From Sphingobacterium sp. ML3W (GTDB taxonomy: Bacteria; Bacteroidota; Bacteroidia; Sphingobacteriales; Sphingobacteriaceae), in contig NZ_CP107036.1 in NCBI RefSeq assembly GCF_029542085.1, forward strand, positions 4,960,001-5,024,000: a stretch of 64,000 bases of DNA, in the 5' to 3' direction. Of the stretch, positions 50,092-58,798 are shown in pieces. Numbering within the stretch: the stretch's first letter is position 1; the number at the start of each line of letters is the position of its first letter. The notes beneath the pieces were generated by a model that did not search any database, was not told the origin of the DNA, and was given only the letters and a program-made list of their open reading frames with translations. The translations under genes were made by a program, and so were the position numbers.

Positions 50092-50868
50092 ATGAACGAA
50101 TTAGAGGAATATTTCCGAAATAACAATGCGAAGCTGATAAACAAATGGATGCATTATTTCGACGTATATGATCGTCATTTCCGTCGATTTAAAGATAAAG
50201 AGATTGTTGTGCTTGAAATAGGTGTCTTTCAGGGTGGAAGCCTCCAGATGTGGAAGAAATATTTTGGCGACAAAGCAAAAATCTATGGGGTAGACATCAA
50301 CCCCAACTGTAAAGAACTAGAAGAGGAGAATGTAGAAATATTTATCGGATCTCAGTCAGACCGTAAATTTCTACGTAAAGTAAAAGAATCGATCCCGCCA
50401 ATAGATATCCTGATAGATGATGGCGGGCATACCATGCTGCAACAGATTATTACATTTGAAGAGTTATTTGGACATGTAAAAGAGGATGGTGTCTATCTAT
50501 GCGAAGATTTGCACACCTCTTACCAAGTTTTTTATGGTGGTGGGCATAAGCGGAATGGCACTTTTATCGAATACAGTAAGAATTTTATTGATTACATCAA
50601 TGCCCATCATTCAGAACAACGTGGACTAAAGGTTAATGAATTTACACGGTCGGTCAACTCCTTGCATTATTACGATAGCATACTGGTTGTTGAGAAACAT
50701 AAAATGCAGCCGCCAACACATATGAGAACGGGTAATGCTACAGTACAGGACTTTGATGCTCCGCCAACAGGGATAAGTGGATTAAAGTGGAAGATTAAGA
50801 AGCCGGCGCTAACAGTGATCAATAAATTCCTCCGTTTTTTTAGGATTGGAGGATTTATGTGGAGATAA
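50092..50868 (+). CDS. Class I SAM-dependent methyltransferase (CmcI/Methyltransf_24-like)
   Basis: A 258-residue putative methyltransferase. EIGVFQGGSLQMWKKYFGDKA and IYGVDINPNC form the SAM-binding motif I and II, followed by IDILIDDGGHTMLQQ, a motif typical of CmcI-like and sugar O-methyltransferases, and KEDGVYLCEDLHTSY. Relatives methylate natural products or surface sugars. A GTG at 50083 gives three extra residues; ATG at 50092 is preferred. It is monocistronic and ends at a convergent terminator with ndk. Confidence 0.82.
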   Translation: MNELEEYFRNNNAKLINKWMHYFDVYDRHFRRFKDKEIVVLEIGVFQGGSLQMWKKYFGDKAKIYGVDINPNCKELEEENVEIFIGSQSDRKFLRKVKESIPPIDILIDDGGHTMLQQIITFEELFGHVKEDGVYLCEDLHTSYQVFYGGGHKRNGTFIEYSKNFIDYINAHHSEQRGLKVNEFTRSVNSLHYYDSILVVEKHKMQPPTHMRTGNATVQDFDAPPTGISGLKWKIKKPALTVINKFLRFFRIGGFMWR

Positions 50869-50884
50869 GAAAACGATAATACAC

Positions 50885-50919
50885 AAAAAAAGCGCTGTAC
50901 AAAGTACAACGCTTTTTTT
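50885..50919. terminator. Bidirectional terminator between the methyltransferase gene and ndk
   Basis: Seven A, GCG(mismatch)TGTAC / GTACA(mismatch)CGC, seven T; 3-nt loop. Confidence 0.9.
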
Positions 50920-50935
50920 ATAGCATTGCTAATGA

Positions 50936-51355
50936 CTAAAATCTTTCAAATTGAGAGAAGAAGAAGTTACCTTCGATAGCCGCATTTTCATCAGAATCAG
51001 ATCCGTGGATAGCGTTAGCATCGATAGATTTAGCATATTTGTTACGGATTGTACCTTCAGCTGCGTCAGCAGGATTAGTAGCGCCGATTAATGTACGGAA
51101 ATCTTCAACGGCATTGTCTTTTTCTAAGATTGCAGCAACGATAGGACCTGAAGTCATGAATTCTACCAATTCACCGTAGAAAGGACGTTCTTTGTGCACT
51201 GCGTAAAATGCGCCAGCAGTTTCTTTTGATAATTGAATGTATTTCATTGCAATGATTTTGAAACCACCAGCAATAATATCGTTTAAGATTGCACCGATGT
51301 GACCGTTCGCTACTGCGTCAGGTTTAATCATCGTAAAAGTTCTGTTAGTTGCCAT
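50936..51355 (-). CDS. ndk: Nucleoside-diphosphate kinase
   Basis: Enzyme that transfers phosphate between nucleoside tri- and diphosphates through a phosphohistidine. The 139-residue protein has TFTMIKPDAVANGHIG at the N-terminus, the RPFYGELVEFM loop and the active-site histidine in NAIHGSDSDENAAIE. Standard length. Promoter elements lie 16 nt upstream. Confidence 0.98.
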   Translation of the reverse strand: MATNRTFTMIKPDAVANGHIGAILNDIIAGGFKIIAMKYIQLSKETAGAFYAVHKERPFYGELVEFMTSGPIVAAILEKDNAVEDFRTLIGATNPADAAEGTIRNKYAKSIDANAIHGSDSDENAAIEGNFFFSQFERF

Positions 51356-51371
51356 TATTTTAATTTTTTTG

Positions 51372-51402
51372 CAAACTTAGATAAATTGCTTTTTATATGC
51401 AA
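51372..51402 (-). promoter_or_regulatory. ndk promoter
   Basis: On the minus strand TTG (51400-51402), 20 nt, TAAGTTTG (51372-51379), 16 nt before the ATG. Confidence 0.65.
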
Positions 51403-51641
51403 TATAATTAGGTTTATATAAAAAACAATTTATTCACCTTCGTGTGTTAACTAGCGTTACACATGGTCATGAAACAAGTCTCAGTTTAACTCTGCTGAAC
51501 CCGCAAGTTGTGCCTCCCTCTGTCACTGGCAATCTTTTTGCCGTGGAGAATGTAATAAGTTCATAGGCAATTGATAATGAAAGGAAATAAAAAATCAACT
51601 GTAAACAAATCTATAAGATAAATATATTCGATACGAATATG

Positions 51642-51649
51642 TAACTTTG
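51642..51649 (+). promoter_or_regulatory. ispH -7 box, near-leaderless
   Basis: TAACTTTG, only 7 nt before the ATG at 51657. No clear -33 element. Confidence 0.6.
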
Positions 51650-51656
51650 TAATGTT

Positions 51657-52505
51657 ATGGCATTAAATCTAACAGTAGACATCGATAAGGATTCCGGCTT
51701 TTGCTTTGGAGTGGTATACGCTATAGATATGGCAGAGGAGATTTTGGAAGAGGATGGTTACCTCTATTGTCTTGGTGACATTGTACACAATGACGAAGAA
51801 GTAGCCCGATTGAAAGCCAAAGGACTGCGTATTATTGATCATGCTGCGCTGCCTACACTACAAAACGAGAAGGTGCTGATCCGTGCACATGGTGAAGCCC
51901 CCGAAACCTATCGTACAGCTTTAGAAAACAATATTACGCTAATTGATGCCTCTTGTCCAGTCGTACTCAAATTGCAGAATAGGATCAAAACCTCGTTTGA
52001 CCAGGAGGAAAAGATCTTGATCTTTGGAAAACATGGGCATGCGGAGGTCATCGGCCTACAGGGACAGACAAATAACGAAGCACTCGTATTTCAGGATATA
52101 GCTGAGTTGGATGATGCTGATTTGCCAGCTTCATTTACGCTCTATAGTCAGACAACAAAAAGTGTGGATAAATTCTACGCCATCAAAGATGAGTTGATCA
52201 AAAGAGGGTATGAGGTCAAGGCCAATGACACTATCTGTAGACAAGTATCTAACAGATATGAGGATCTTGGTGCCTTTGCTCGACAATATGATAAAATTGT
52301 TTTTGTATCCGGTAAAAAGTCTTCCAATGGAAAGGTTTTGTTTGAAGTATGCCAAAAAGCCAATCCTGAAAGTTACTTTATCTCCGACCCTGCCGAACTG
52401 GATGCGTCAGTTTTTAGGACCGGTGACCGTATTGGTATATGCGGAGCAACCTCAACACCAATGTGGCTGATGAAAGATGTAAAAGCGAGCCTGGAAGCAC
52501 TCTAA
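51657..52505 (+). CDS. ispH: 4-hydroxy-3-methylbut-2-enyl diphosphate reductase
   Basis: Last enzyme of the MEP isoprenoid pathway, a [4Fe-4S] reductase making IPP and DMAPP. The 282-residue protein has the first cluster Cys in GFCFGVVYAI, DIVHNDEEVARL with the substrate His, RAHGEAPETY, the second Cys in ASCPVV, HGHAEVIGLQGQ, the third Cys in NDTICRQVSNR and the C-terminal CGATSTPMWL. A Phe replaces the usual Ala after the first Cys. Next is hemH on the same strand with its own promoter. Confidence 0.97.
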   Translation: MALNLTVDIDKDSGFCFGVVYAIDMAEEILEEDGYLYCLGDIVHNDEEVARLKAKGLRIIDHAALPTLQNEKVLIRAHGEAPETYRTALENNITLIDASCPVVLKLQNRIKTSFDQEEKILIFGKHGHAEVIGLQGQTNNEALVFQDIAELDDADLPASFTLYSQTTKSVDKFYAIKDELIKRGYEVKANDTICRQVSNRYEDLGAFARQYDKIVFVSGKKSSNGKVLFEVCQKANPESYFISDPAELDASVFRTGDRIGICGATSTPMWLMKDVKASLEAL

Positions 52506-52571
52506 CCTAGTTTACCCGTCATAGATATTTCATATTATCGCGAGTGAATCTGCAGTACATGCTTTTTTGTT

Positions 52572-52579
52572 TATTTTTG
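52572..52579 (+). promoter_or_regulatory. hemH -7 box, near-leaderless
   Basis: TATTTTTG, 6 nt before the ATG at 52586. Confidence 0.6.
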
Positions 52580-52585
52580 TAGGCT

Positions 52586-53620
52586 ATGAGCAATAAAGCC
52601 AAAAAAGGTATTCTTTTAGTACAATTAGGTACACCCGATAGTCCAACTACTCCAGACGTAAAGAAATATTTGACCGAATTCTTAATGGATCCCCGCGTCA
52701 TAGATATTCCTTATTTTCAACGGACATTATTGGTAAAAGGAATTATTGCTCGTACCCGCGCACCAAAATCAGCAAAAATTTACGAAACAATCTGGGACAA
52801 GGAAACCGGCTCTCCCTTGATGCATTACAGTATATTGCAACGGGACCTATTGCAGGAGTCTCTAGGGGAGGAGTATCATGTGGAGTTGGCCATGCGTTAC
52901 CAAAATCCATCCATAGAAGCTGCACTGAGCAAGATGGAGGGGATGCTGCTCGAATCCGTTCGCGTTATTCCATTATTCCCACAATATGCATCGGCGACAT
53001 CAGGCTCGGTAATAGACCGTGTGATGGAGTTGATCCGCAAATGGAACTATTTGCCTGAAATTAGTTTTGTAAGCAATTTCTGCACGGATGACTTAATGGC
53101 TGAAACGTTTGCAGACCATGCCAGAAAACACGATCTTACACATTTCGACCACTTTGTGTTTAGCTATCATGGCCTTCCCGTCAGGCAGCTGGGTAAGGTG
53201 GATCCCACAGGCAAACTAAAATGCCCTGAATCAGGTTGTGATTCCTGCAAAACAAATGTCAACGCATATTGTTATGTTTCTCAGTGTTATGCGACGACGC
53301 GGACCATTGTTGAAAAACTAGGCTTGCAAAAAGAACAATACTCCCTGTGCTTCCAATCCCGTTTGGGCAAAGAGCCGTGGATTCAACCCTATACTTCCGA
53401 TCTGTTGCATGACCTCGCTAGTAAAGGCTATAAAAAATTACTGGTCTTCAGTCCGGCATTTGTGGCAGACTGTATAGAGACTATCGATGAAATTGGTGTG
53501 GAATATGCTAGTGAATTCAAGGATTTAGGTGGAGAGGAAGTCTGTTTGGTCGAAAGTCTCAATGACGATCCCAAATGGATTGCATCTCTGAAGCAATTGG
53601 CACTCAATGCCAAAAATTAA
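52586..53620 (+). CDS. hemH: Ferrochelatase with a cysteine-rich insert
   Basis: Inserts Fe2+ (or related metal) into porphyrin in the last step of heme synthesis. The 344-residue protein has LVQLGTPDSPTT, PLFPQYASATSGS, the metal-site His195 in FSYHGLPVRQLG, and the acidic metal relay in FVADCIETIDEIGVEY. Between 213 and 234 lie five cysteines (K-C-P, GCDSC, YCYVSQC), which could hold an iron-sulfur cluster or zinc as in some other bacterial ferrochelatases. It is followed after 9 nt by the phosphoesterase gene. Confidence 0.96.
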   Translation: MSNKAKKGILLVQLGTPDSPTTPDVKKYLTEFLMDPRVIDIPYFQRTLLVKGIIARTRAPKSAKIYETIWDKETGSPLMHYSILQRDLLQESLGEEYHVELAMRYQNPSIEAALSKMEGMLLESVRVIPLFPQYASATSGSVIDRVMELIRKWNYLPEISFVSNFCTDDLMAETFADHARKHDLTHFDHFVFSYHGLPVRQLGKVDPTGKLKCPESGCDSCKTNVNAYCYVSQCYATTRTIVEKLGLQKEQYSLCFQSRLGKEPWIQPYTSDLLHDLASKGYKKLLVFSPAFVADCIETIDEIGVEYASEFKDLGGEEVCLVESLNDDPKWIASLKQLALNAKN

Positions 53621-53629
53621 AACGAATTA

Positions 53630-54907
53630 ATGATGTTGTTAGTAAATGCATGTGTTTTACTCATTCTAGATTTTTATATCTTTTTTGCCCTTCGTGCTAC
53701 GAAGATTAAATTTCCCAAAACAAAAATATTCGCCGTGTTATGGTGGTCGTATTCGGCCCTATTATTATTAGGTGTTTTTATATCTGCCAAATATAACATT
53801 CCATTGATTGTACGATCTGTTATTTTGGTTGGATTCTTTCTGACAGCAGCTTCAAAGATATTCTTCTTTTTGATTTTATTGATTGATGATATCCGTCGTG
53901 GTGGAGTCTGGGTCAAACGCTTGTTCAGCAAGAAAGAATCCGTTGAGGATGTTGTTGAAGATGCTGGCGATCCATTACCCGAAAATCCGGTCAAAGGCAT
54001 CAGTCGATCCGAATTTTTGACCAAAGCGGGTATTTTAATTGGGGCCTCACCACTGATTCCATTAAGCTGGGGTATTATTTCTGGCGCATACGATTACCGC
54101 GTGAGACGTGTACCTTTATATTTACCTAATCTTCCGAAAGCTTTTCATGGCATGACTATCGCACAGATATCAGATGTACACTCGGGATCCTTCTATAACA
54201 AGACCGCTGTAACAGGTGGAGTCGATATGTTACTGAAAGAAAAAGCGGATGTAACATTCTTTACGGGGGATATCGTGAACGCTCAAGCATCTGAAATGCG
54301 CGAATACCAAGATATCTTTGCGCGTGTGAAGTCTGATTTAGGGGTATTCTCAACTTTGGGTAACCATGATTATGGTGATTACTATTATGGAAAAGAAGAT
54401 TCTCCCGAGAAGCGGAAAAATTTAAAGGATGTGATTGATGTTCATAAAGTGATGGGCTGGGATCTATTAATGGATGAAAACCGCAAGATTAAAGTCGATG
54501 GTGAAGAGCTCTGTATCGTTGGGGTGCAGAACTGGGGAACAGGTCGTTTCCCAAAACATGGCGATATCAAAAAGGCATTGATGGGAACTGAGGAACAGTC
54601 CGTTAAGTTATTATTGTCCCATGACCCTTCTCATTGGCGCGCACAAGTATTGGATACTGATGTCGATGTGATGTTTGCAGGCCATACCCATGGTATGCAG
54701 TTCGGTGTACGCGCTGAAATGTTGCAATGGAGTCCTGTACAATATATTTATAAAGAATGGGCTGGATTATATCGTGCACAAGAAAACAAACGGTTATATG
54801 TCAATGTCGGTTATGGATTCTTAGGATATCCCGGTCGTGTTGGTATCCTGCCTGAAATTACAATCTTTGAGTTGATTAAAGGGCAAGATCCGAAATTTAA
54901 GGCTTAG
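53630..54907 (+). CDS. Membrane-anchored metallophosphoesterase (YkuE-like)
   Basis: A 425-residue protein. Three to four hydrophobic helices lie in residues 1-90 and another near 124-150. The calcineurin-like phosphoesterase domain covers about 165-415, with the metal motifs AQISDVHSG, FTGDIVNA, TLGNHDYGDYY, LLLSHDP and AGHTHGMQFG. The catalytic domain is predicted to face the periplasm. Substrates of relatives include lipid-linked or UDP-sugar phosphates; unknown here. It is probably co-transcribed with hemH. Confidence 0.92.
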   Translation: MMLLVNACVLLILDFYIFFALRATKIKFPKTKIFAVLWWSYSALLLLGVFISAKYNIPLIVRSVILVGFFLTAASKIFFFLILLIDDIRRGGVWVKRLFSKKESVEDVVEDAGDPLPENPVKGISRSEFLTKAGILIGASPLIPLSWGIISGAYDYRVRRVPLYLPNLPKAFHGMTIAQISDVHSGSFYNKTAVTGGVDMLLKEKADVTFFTGDIVNAQASEMREYQDIFARVKSDLGVFSTLGNHDYGDYYYGKEDSPEKRKNLKDVIDVHKVMGWDLLMDENRKIKVDGEELCIVGVQNWGTGRFPKHGDIKKALMGTEEQSVKLLLSHDPSHWRAQVLDTDVDVMFAGHTHGMQFGVRAEMLQWSPVQYIYKEWAGLYRAQENKRLYVNVGYGFLGYPGRVGILPEITIFELIKGQDPKFKA

Positions 54908-55106
54908 TTTACTTTATGGAGGCCGTGGTCGTTCCGACCTTTGGCTTACTTAACCCTAGAAATGGCTAACCATACAGTGGGAAGATGACGTCGTTAGTTT
55001 TTTTTAAGCTTTAAAGGATTCATCTTTAGATAATTTTACTTTTTAATTTTAACTTTTTACTTAAAAAAGCTAATATTGTGTATTCTGTACACCAGTTATA
55101 CATAAC

Positions 55107-56156
55107 ATGCAATCAACTTTAAACTTTGGGGACTCTCCTCACACACGCGTTAATATTCTTACCGGGGAAAAAGTACTTGTGTCTCCACATCGCAGCAAGC
55201 GGCCATGGCAAGGACAAGTAGAAGATCTGCCTGGCGATGATAGACCAGCTTATGATCCCAAATGCTATTTGTGCCCTACAAATAAACGGGCAGATGGGGA
55301 TATCAATCCAGATTATAAAGAAAGCTTTGTTTTCGTCAACGATTTTTCGGCATTATTGAAAGATACTAGCCAACAGGAATTTAATGAGGACGAATTGTTT
55401 ATTGCAGAGACCGAAAAAGGAATCTGTAAAGTTATTGCTTTTACACCACGCCATGACCTCACCTTGCCCGAAATGGAACAATCAGCTATAAAGGCTGTGG
55501 TTGATCTCTGGCAGAAGGAATTTGAGGAACTTTCCAAGGTGGAATGGATCCGCTATATTCAGATTTTTGAAAATAAAGGTGCTATCATGGGTTGTAGTAA
55601 TCCACATCCACATGGGCAGATCTGGTCACAAAATCATTTACCGGTAGAGATCCAGAAAGAATGTGTTCAGCAGAAAAGATATTTCGACAAATATCAGCGT
55701 ACCCTATTAGCTGAATATATCAAAGCCGAACTAAAAAAAGAAGAGCGCATTATTGATGAAAATGATTCTTTTGTCTCTTTAGTGCCTTTTTGGGCCGCTT
55801 GGCCTTATGAAGCCATGATTGTCAGCAAGAGAGCTGTGCAGAATATTACCGGATTTGACGAAAAGGAAAAGGAAGATCTTGCAGCGATACTTAAGTTATT
55901 GACTACACGTTATGATAACCTTTTCAAAACATCTTTTCCTTATTCTGCGGGTATGCACCAAGCTCCAGTTAATGATGGGGACCATCCGGAATGGCATTGG
56001 CATATGCATTTCTATCCACCCTTATTGCGCTCGGCAACAGTCAAAAAATTTATGGTCGGATACGAGATGCTCGCTAATCCACAACGGGATATTACACCTG
56101 AAGTCGCCGCTGAACAATTGCGGAATTGTGCTACTAAACATTATAAATCTAAGTAA
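55107..56156 (+). CDS. galT: Galactose-1-phosphate uridylyltransferase
   Basis: Leloir-pathway enzyme exchanging UMP between UDP-glucose and galactose 1-phosphate. The 349-residue protein has the structural zinc/iron cysteines in CYLCP (near residues 52-55), the active-site HPHGQ with the uridylylated His in NPHPHGQIW, and the C-terminal HWHMHFYPPLLRS. Length and order are canonical. It overlaps functionally with galK 2 nt downstream, forming a small galactose operon. No galE, galM or transporter is adjacent. Confidence 0.98.
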   Translation: MQSTLNFGDSPHTRVNILTGEKVLVSPHRSKRPWQGQVEDLPGDDRPAYDPKCYLCPTNKRADGDINPDYKESFVFVNDFSALLKDTSQQEFNEDELFIAETEKGICKVIAFTPRHDLTLPEMEQSAIKAVVDLWQKEFEELSKVEWIRYIQIFENKGAIMGCSNPHPHGQIWSQNHLPVEIQKECVQQKRYFDKYQRTLLAEYIKAELKKEERIIDENDSFVSLVPFWAAWPYEAMIVSKRAVQNITGFDEKEKEDLAAILKLLTTRYDNLFKTSFPYSAGMHQAPVNDGDHPEWHWHMHFYPPLLRSATVKKFMVGYEMLANPQRDITPEVAAEQLRNCATKHYKSK

Positions 56157-56158
56157 GA

Positions 56159-57310
56159 ATGATCGCAAAAGAAACTATAGTAAATAAATTTAAAAGCTTA
56201 TATCAGGAAGAACCCATTGTGGTTTCCTCTCCGGGCCGGATTAATATTATTGGCGAACATACCGATTATAACGATGGTTTTGTATTACCTGCAGCTATCG
56301 ACAAGGCTATTTATGTTGCTGTCAGCAGACGTACTGATGATGATATCGTGTTGTATGCTGAAGACTATCAAGAAAGCCATGAAGTCAAATTAACGGATAT
56401 CGCTATTTCAGACAAGCATTGGCCGAATTATATTCTCGGTGTAGTGGATCAATACCAAAAAAGAGGTGCCGTATTGGGTGGGTTTAATCTTTATATTGAT
56501 GGTGATGTGCCATTGGGTGCCGGCTTATCTTCTTCAGCAGCAGTAGAATGTGCTGTTACTTTAGCCCTTAGTGAGTTGTTTCAATTAAATGTGGAACAGA
56601 TTGATATCCCACAAATTGCACAAAAAGCAGAGCATACCTATGCTGGCGTGATGTGTGGTATCATGGATCAATTTGCGTCGGCCTTTGGTAAAGAAAAAAA
56701 TGTCATTAAGCTGGATTGTCGCTCCTTGGGATTTGAATACGTGCCACTTGACCTCAAAGGTTATGAGGTGGTCCTATTAAATACAAACGTGAAACACTCC
56801 CTTGCTTCGACGGCTTACAATACACGTAGAGAGCAATGTGAGCAGGCATCGGCATGGGTAAGGGAGCAATATCCGGAGGTGAAAAATCTGCGAGACGTTA
56901 CAGTGGACATGCTGGATGAACTGGTTAAAGATAAAGATGCAGATATCTATGCCAAAGCAAGTTTTGTTGTCCGTGAAAATGAAAGGGTAGAGAAGTCTTG
57001 CGAAGCATTACGTTCAGGGGATATTGAACAGTTGGGACAATATATTTTTCAGAGTCATGAGGGCTTGAGCAAAGTATATGAGGTCAGTTGCCCCGAATTG
57101 GATTATCTGGTTGATTATGTCAAACAATTCCCCGAAGTCATTGGTGCACGGATGATGGGCGGCGGCTTCGGTGGCTGCACAATCAATATTGTTAAAGAAG
57201 GTGCCGTTGCATCAATTTTGCCAACCTTGGAGAAAGAATATCAACAAAAATTTGATAAGGAACTTTCAGTCATCCGGGTAGAAATTGCGAATGGTACGCG
57301 TGTACTTTAG
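56159..57310 (+). CDS. galK: Galactokinase
   Basis: GHMP kinase that phosphorylates galactose at C1. The 383-residue protein has the galactokinase signature GRINIIGEHTDYNDGFVLP, the ATP loop PLGAGLSSSAAVE, the catalytic Asp region GVMCGIMDQFASAFG and the C-terminal RMMGGGFGGCTINIV. It starts 2 nt after the galT stop, so translation is coupled. A terminator shared with the convergent PLP-enzyme gene follows. Confidence 0.98.
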   Translation: MIAKETIVNKFKSLYQEEPIVVSSPGRINIIGEHTDYNDGFVLPAAIDKAIYVAVSRRTDDDIVLYAEDYQESHEVKLTDIAISDKHWPNYILGVVDQYQKRGAVLGGFNLYIDGDVPLGAGLSSSAAVECAVTLALSELFQLNVEQIDIPQIAQKAEHTYAGVMCGIMDQFASAFGKEKNVIKLDCRSLGFEYVPLDLKGYEVVLLNTNVKHSLASTAYNTRREQCEQASAWVREQYPEVKNLRDVTVDMLDELVKDKDADIYAKASFVVRENERVEKSCEALRSGDIEQLGQYIFQSHEGLSKVYEVSCPELDYLVDYVKQFPEVIGARMMGGGFGGCTINIVKEGAVASILPTLEKEYQQKFDKELSVIRVEIANGTRVL

Positions 57311-57333
57311 CTAATAAACGGATAAAACAGAAC

Positions 57334-57365
57334 AGAGCGGACAGTCTATAATAAGTGTCCGCTCT
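57334..57365. terminator. Bidirectional hairpin between galK and the PLP-enzyme gene
   Basis: Perfect 10-bp stem AGAGCGGACA / TGTCCGCTCT with a 12-nt loop, followed by a pyrimidine-rich tail. Confidence 0.8.
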
Positions 57366-57405
57366 CTTCTATTTTATGGGATTAAAGCGGAGCCCCCGCC
57401 CGAAT

Positions 57406-58596
57406 TTAGTCAAGTTTCCTCAGCGCCTGCTCTATGTCTTCAATTAAATCTGCTATATTTTCAATACCAACTGAGATACGCAGCATGCCCAAAGTAATAC
57501 CGGAGGCTTTCTTCTGTGCTTGTGTGTGATGGCCGCCCCACATGCTGGCTGGATGTACAATAAGCGATTCAACACCACCCAAACTGGCGGCATTGATAAA
57601 TATTTCCAGGTTGTTAATTAAAGATTGTGCATTTTTGAAGGCCTGCTCTTCATCCTGTCCATCAACTTCAATACAGACCATTCCTGAAAAGCCGCGCATC
57701 TGGCGAGCCGCCAGTTCATACTGGGGGTGGCTGGAAAGCCCCGGATAACTTACGTTCTTAATCTTAGGATGCCGATCAAGGAAGCTAGCGAGTTCTAACG
57801 CATTTGAATTGATTTGTTTGACACGTAGACTCAGCGTTTTCAGTCCGCGGAGCAACAGCCAAGAATCCAATGGTGCCAGGGACGCACCCAGAGCAACACT
57901 GCGTTTCCATACTTTTGCAATATAGTCATGACTTCCACAGACAATGCCAGCCGTTAGATCGCTATGCCCGCCCAAATATTTCGTGGCACTATGAACAACA
58001 ATATCAATCCCAAAGTCTCGCGGTGTCTGGTTTATGGGGGATGCAAAGGTATTGTCAACCATACTCAAAATATCATGTTGCTTAGCTAATTCACCTACGG
58101 CCTTTAGATCCGTAATATTTAAATTGGGATTGGAAGGAGTTTCGATATAGATCAGCTTGGTATTTGCCTGAATAGCCCGGGCAAAGGCTGCGGTATCCGT
58201 TTGGTCCACGGCTGTGACGGTGATGCCATAGTCGTTCAGAAATTCTTTAAAAAAAATAGCTGTTCCTGAGTAATGGGCAAGCTGTGCAACGATATGGTCA
58301 CCGGATTTCACAATAGCTAATATAGCTGTACTGATAGCGGCCATGCCCGTAGCAAATACGAGTGCATCTTCTGTTTTCTCCAGTTTGGCGACTACCGCCG
58401 CAACTTGGCTATTTGTTGGATTGCCATGACGGTGATAAAAGTAAGGATGCTTGGGTTCGGTCGCTGCCTTGATGTATTCCGTGGGATCACTGTCGGCAAT
58501 ATAAGTTGATGTCTGAAAGATAGGAGCCGTTACAGCAGCAGTTGAATTGAAGTGTTGTCCTTCATGGATGAGTATCGTTTCGGTATTGGATGCCAT
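57406..58596 (-). CDS. Cys/Met metabolism PLP-dependent enzyme (cystathionine gamma-synthase/lyase family)
   Basis: A 396-residue transsulfuration-family enzyme. FQTSTYIADSDPTEYI and YFYHRHGNPTN match the family's N-terminal loops; ATGMAAISTAILAIV lines PLP; YIETPSNPNL and MVDNTFASP hold the cofactor Asp; the PLP lysine is in SATKYLGGHSD. A Cys, Tyr or Gly that would separate methionine gamma-lyase from cystathionine beta/gamma enzymes cannot be read with certainty, so the exact reaction is open. I use the ATG at 58596 (MASNTETILIH), not one 51 nt upstream. Confidence 0.9.
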   Translation of the reverse strand: MASNTETILIHEGQHFNSTAAVTAPIFQTSTYIADSDPTEYIKAATEPKHPYFYHRHGNPTNSQVAAVVAKLEKTEDALVFATGMAAISTAILAIVKSGDHIVAQLAHYSGTAIFFKEFLNDYGITVTAVDQTDTAAFARAIQANTKLIYIETPSNPNLNITDLKAVGELAKQHDILSMVDNTFASPINQTPRDFGIDIVVHSATKYLGGHSDLTAGIVCGSHDYIAKVWKRSVALGASLAPLDSWLLLRGLKTLSLRVKQINSNALELASFLDRHPKIKNVSYPGLSSHPQYELAARQMRGFSGMVCIEVDGQDEEQAFKNAQSLINNLEIFINAASLGGVESLIVHPASMWGGHHTQAQKKASGITLGMLRISVGIENIADLIEDIEQALRKLD

Positions 58597-58742
58597 GCTA
58601 ATTTTTATTGATAAGTGTCCTTTTTTTAGCTTCAATAAACACATCACATATATGTCTGTTCCTGATAGCCAATAAGAGCCTTCAATATCCTTTCATTGCA
58701 CTTGGCGCAGATTGCTATAGGAAGGTTTCTTGTATACCCAAA

Positions 58743-58781
58743 TATAAATAAAATCTACACAATAAGTAGATTTTATTTATA
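58743..58781 (-). terminator. mfd terminator
   Basis: 16-bp perfect AT-rich stem (ATAAATAAAATCTAC and complement) with a 7-nt loop just after the mfd stop on the minus strand. Confidence 0.75.
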
Positions 58782-58798
58782 GCTGAGTGCCAAGAGTA

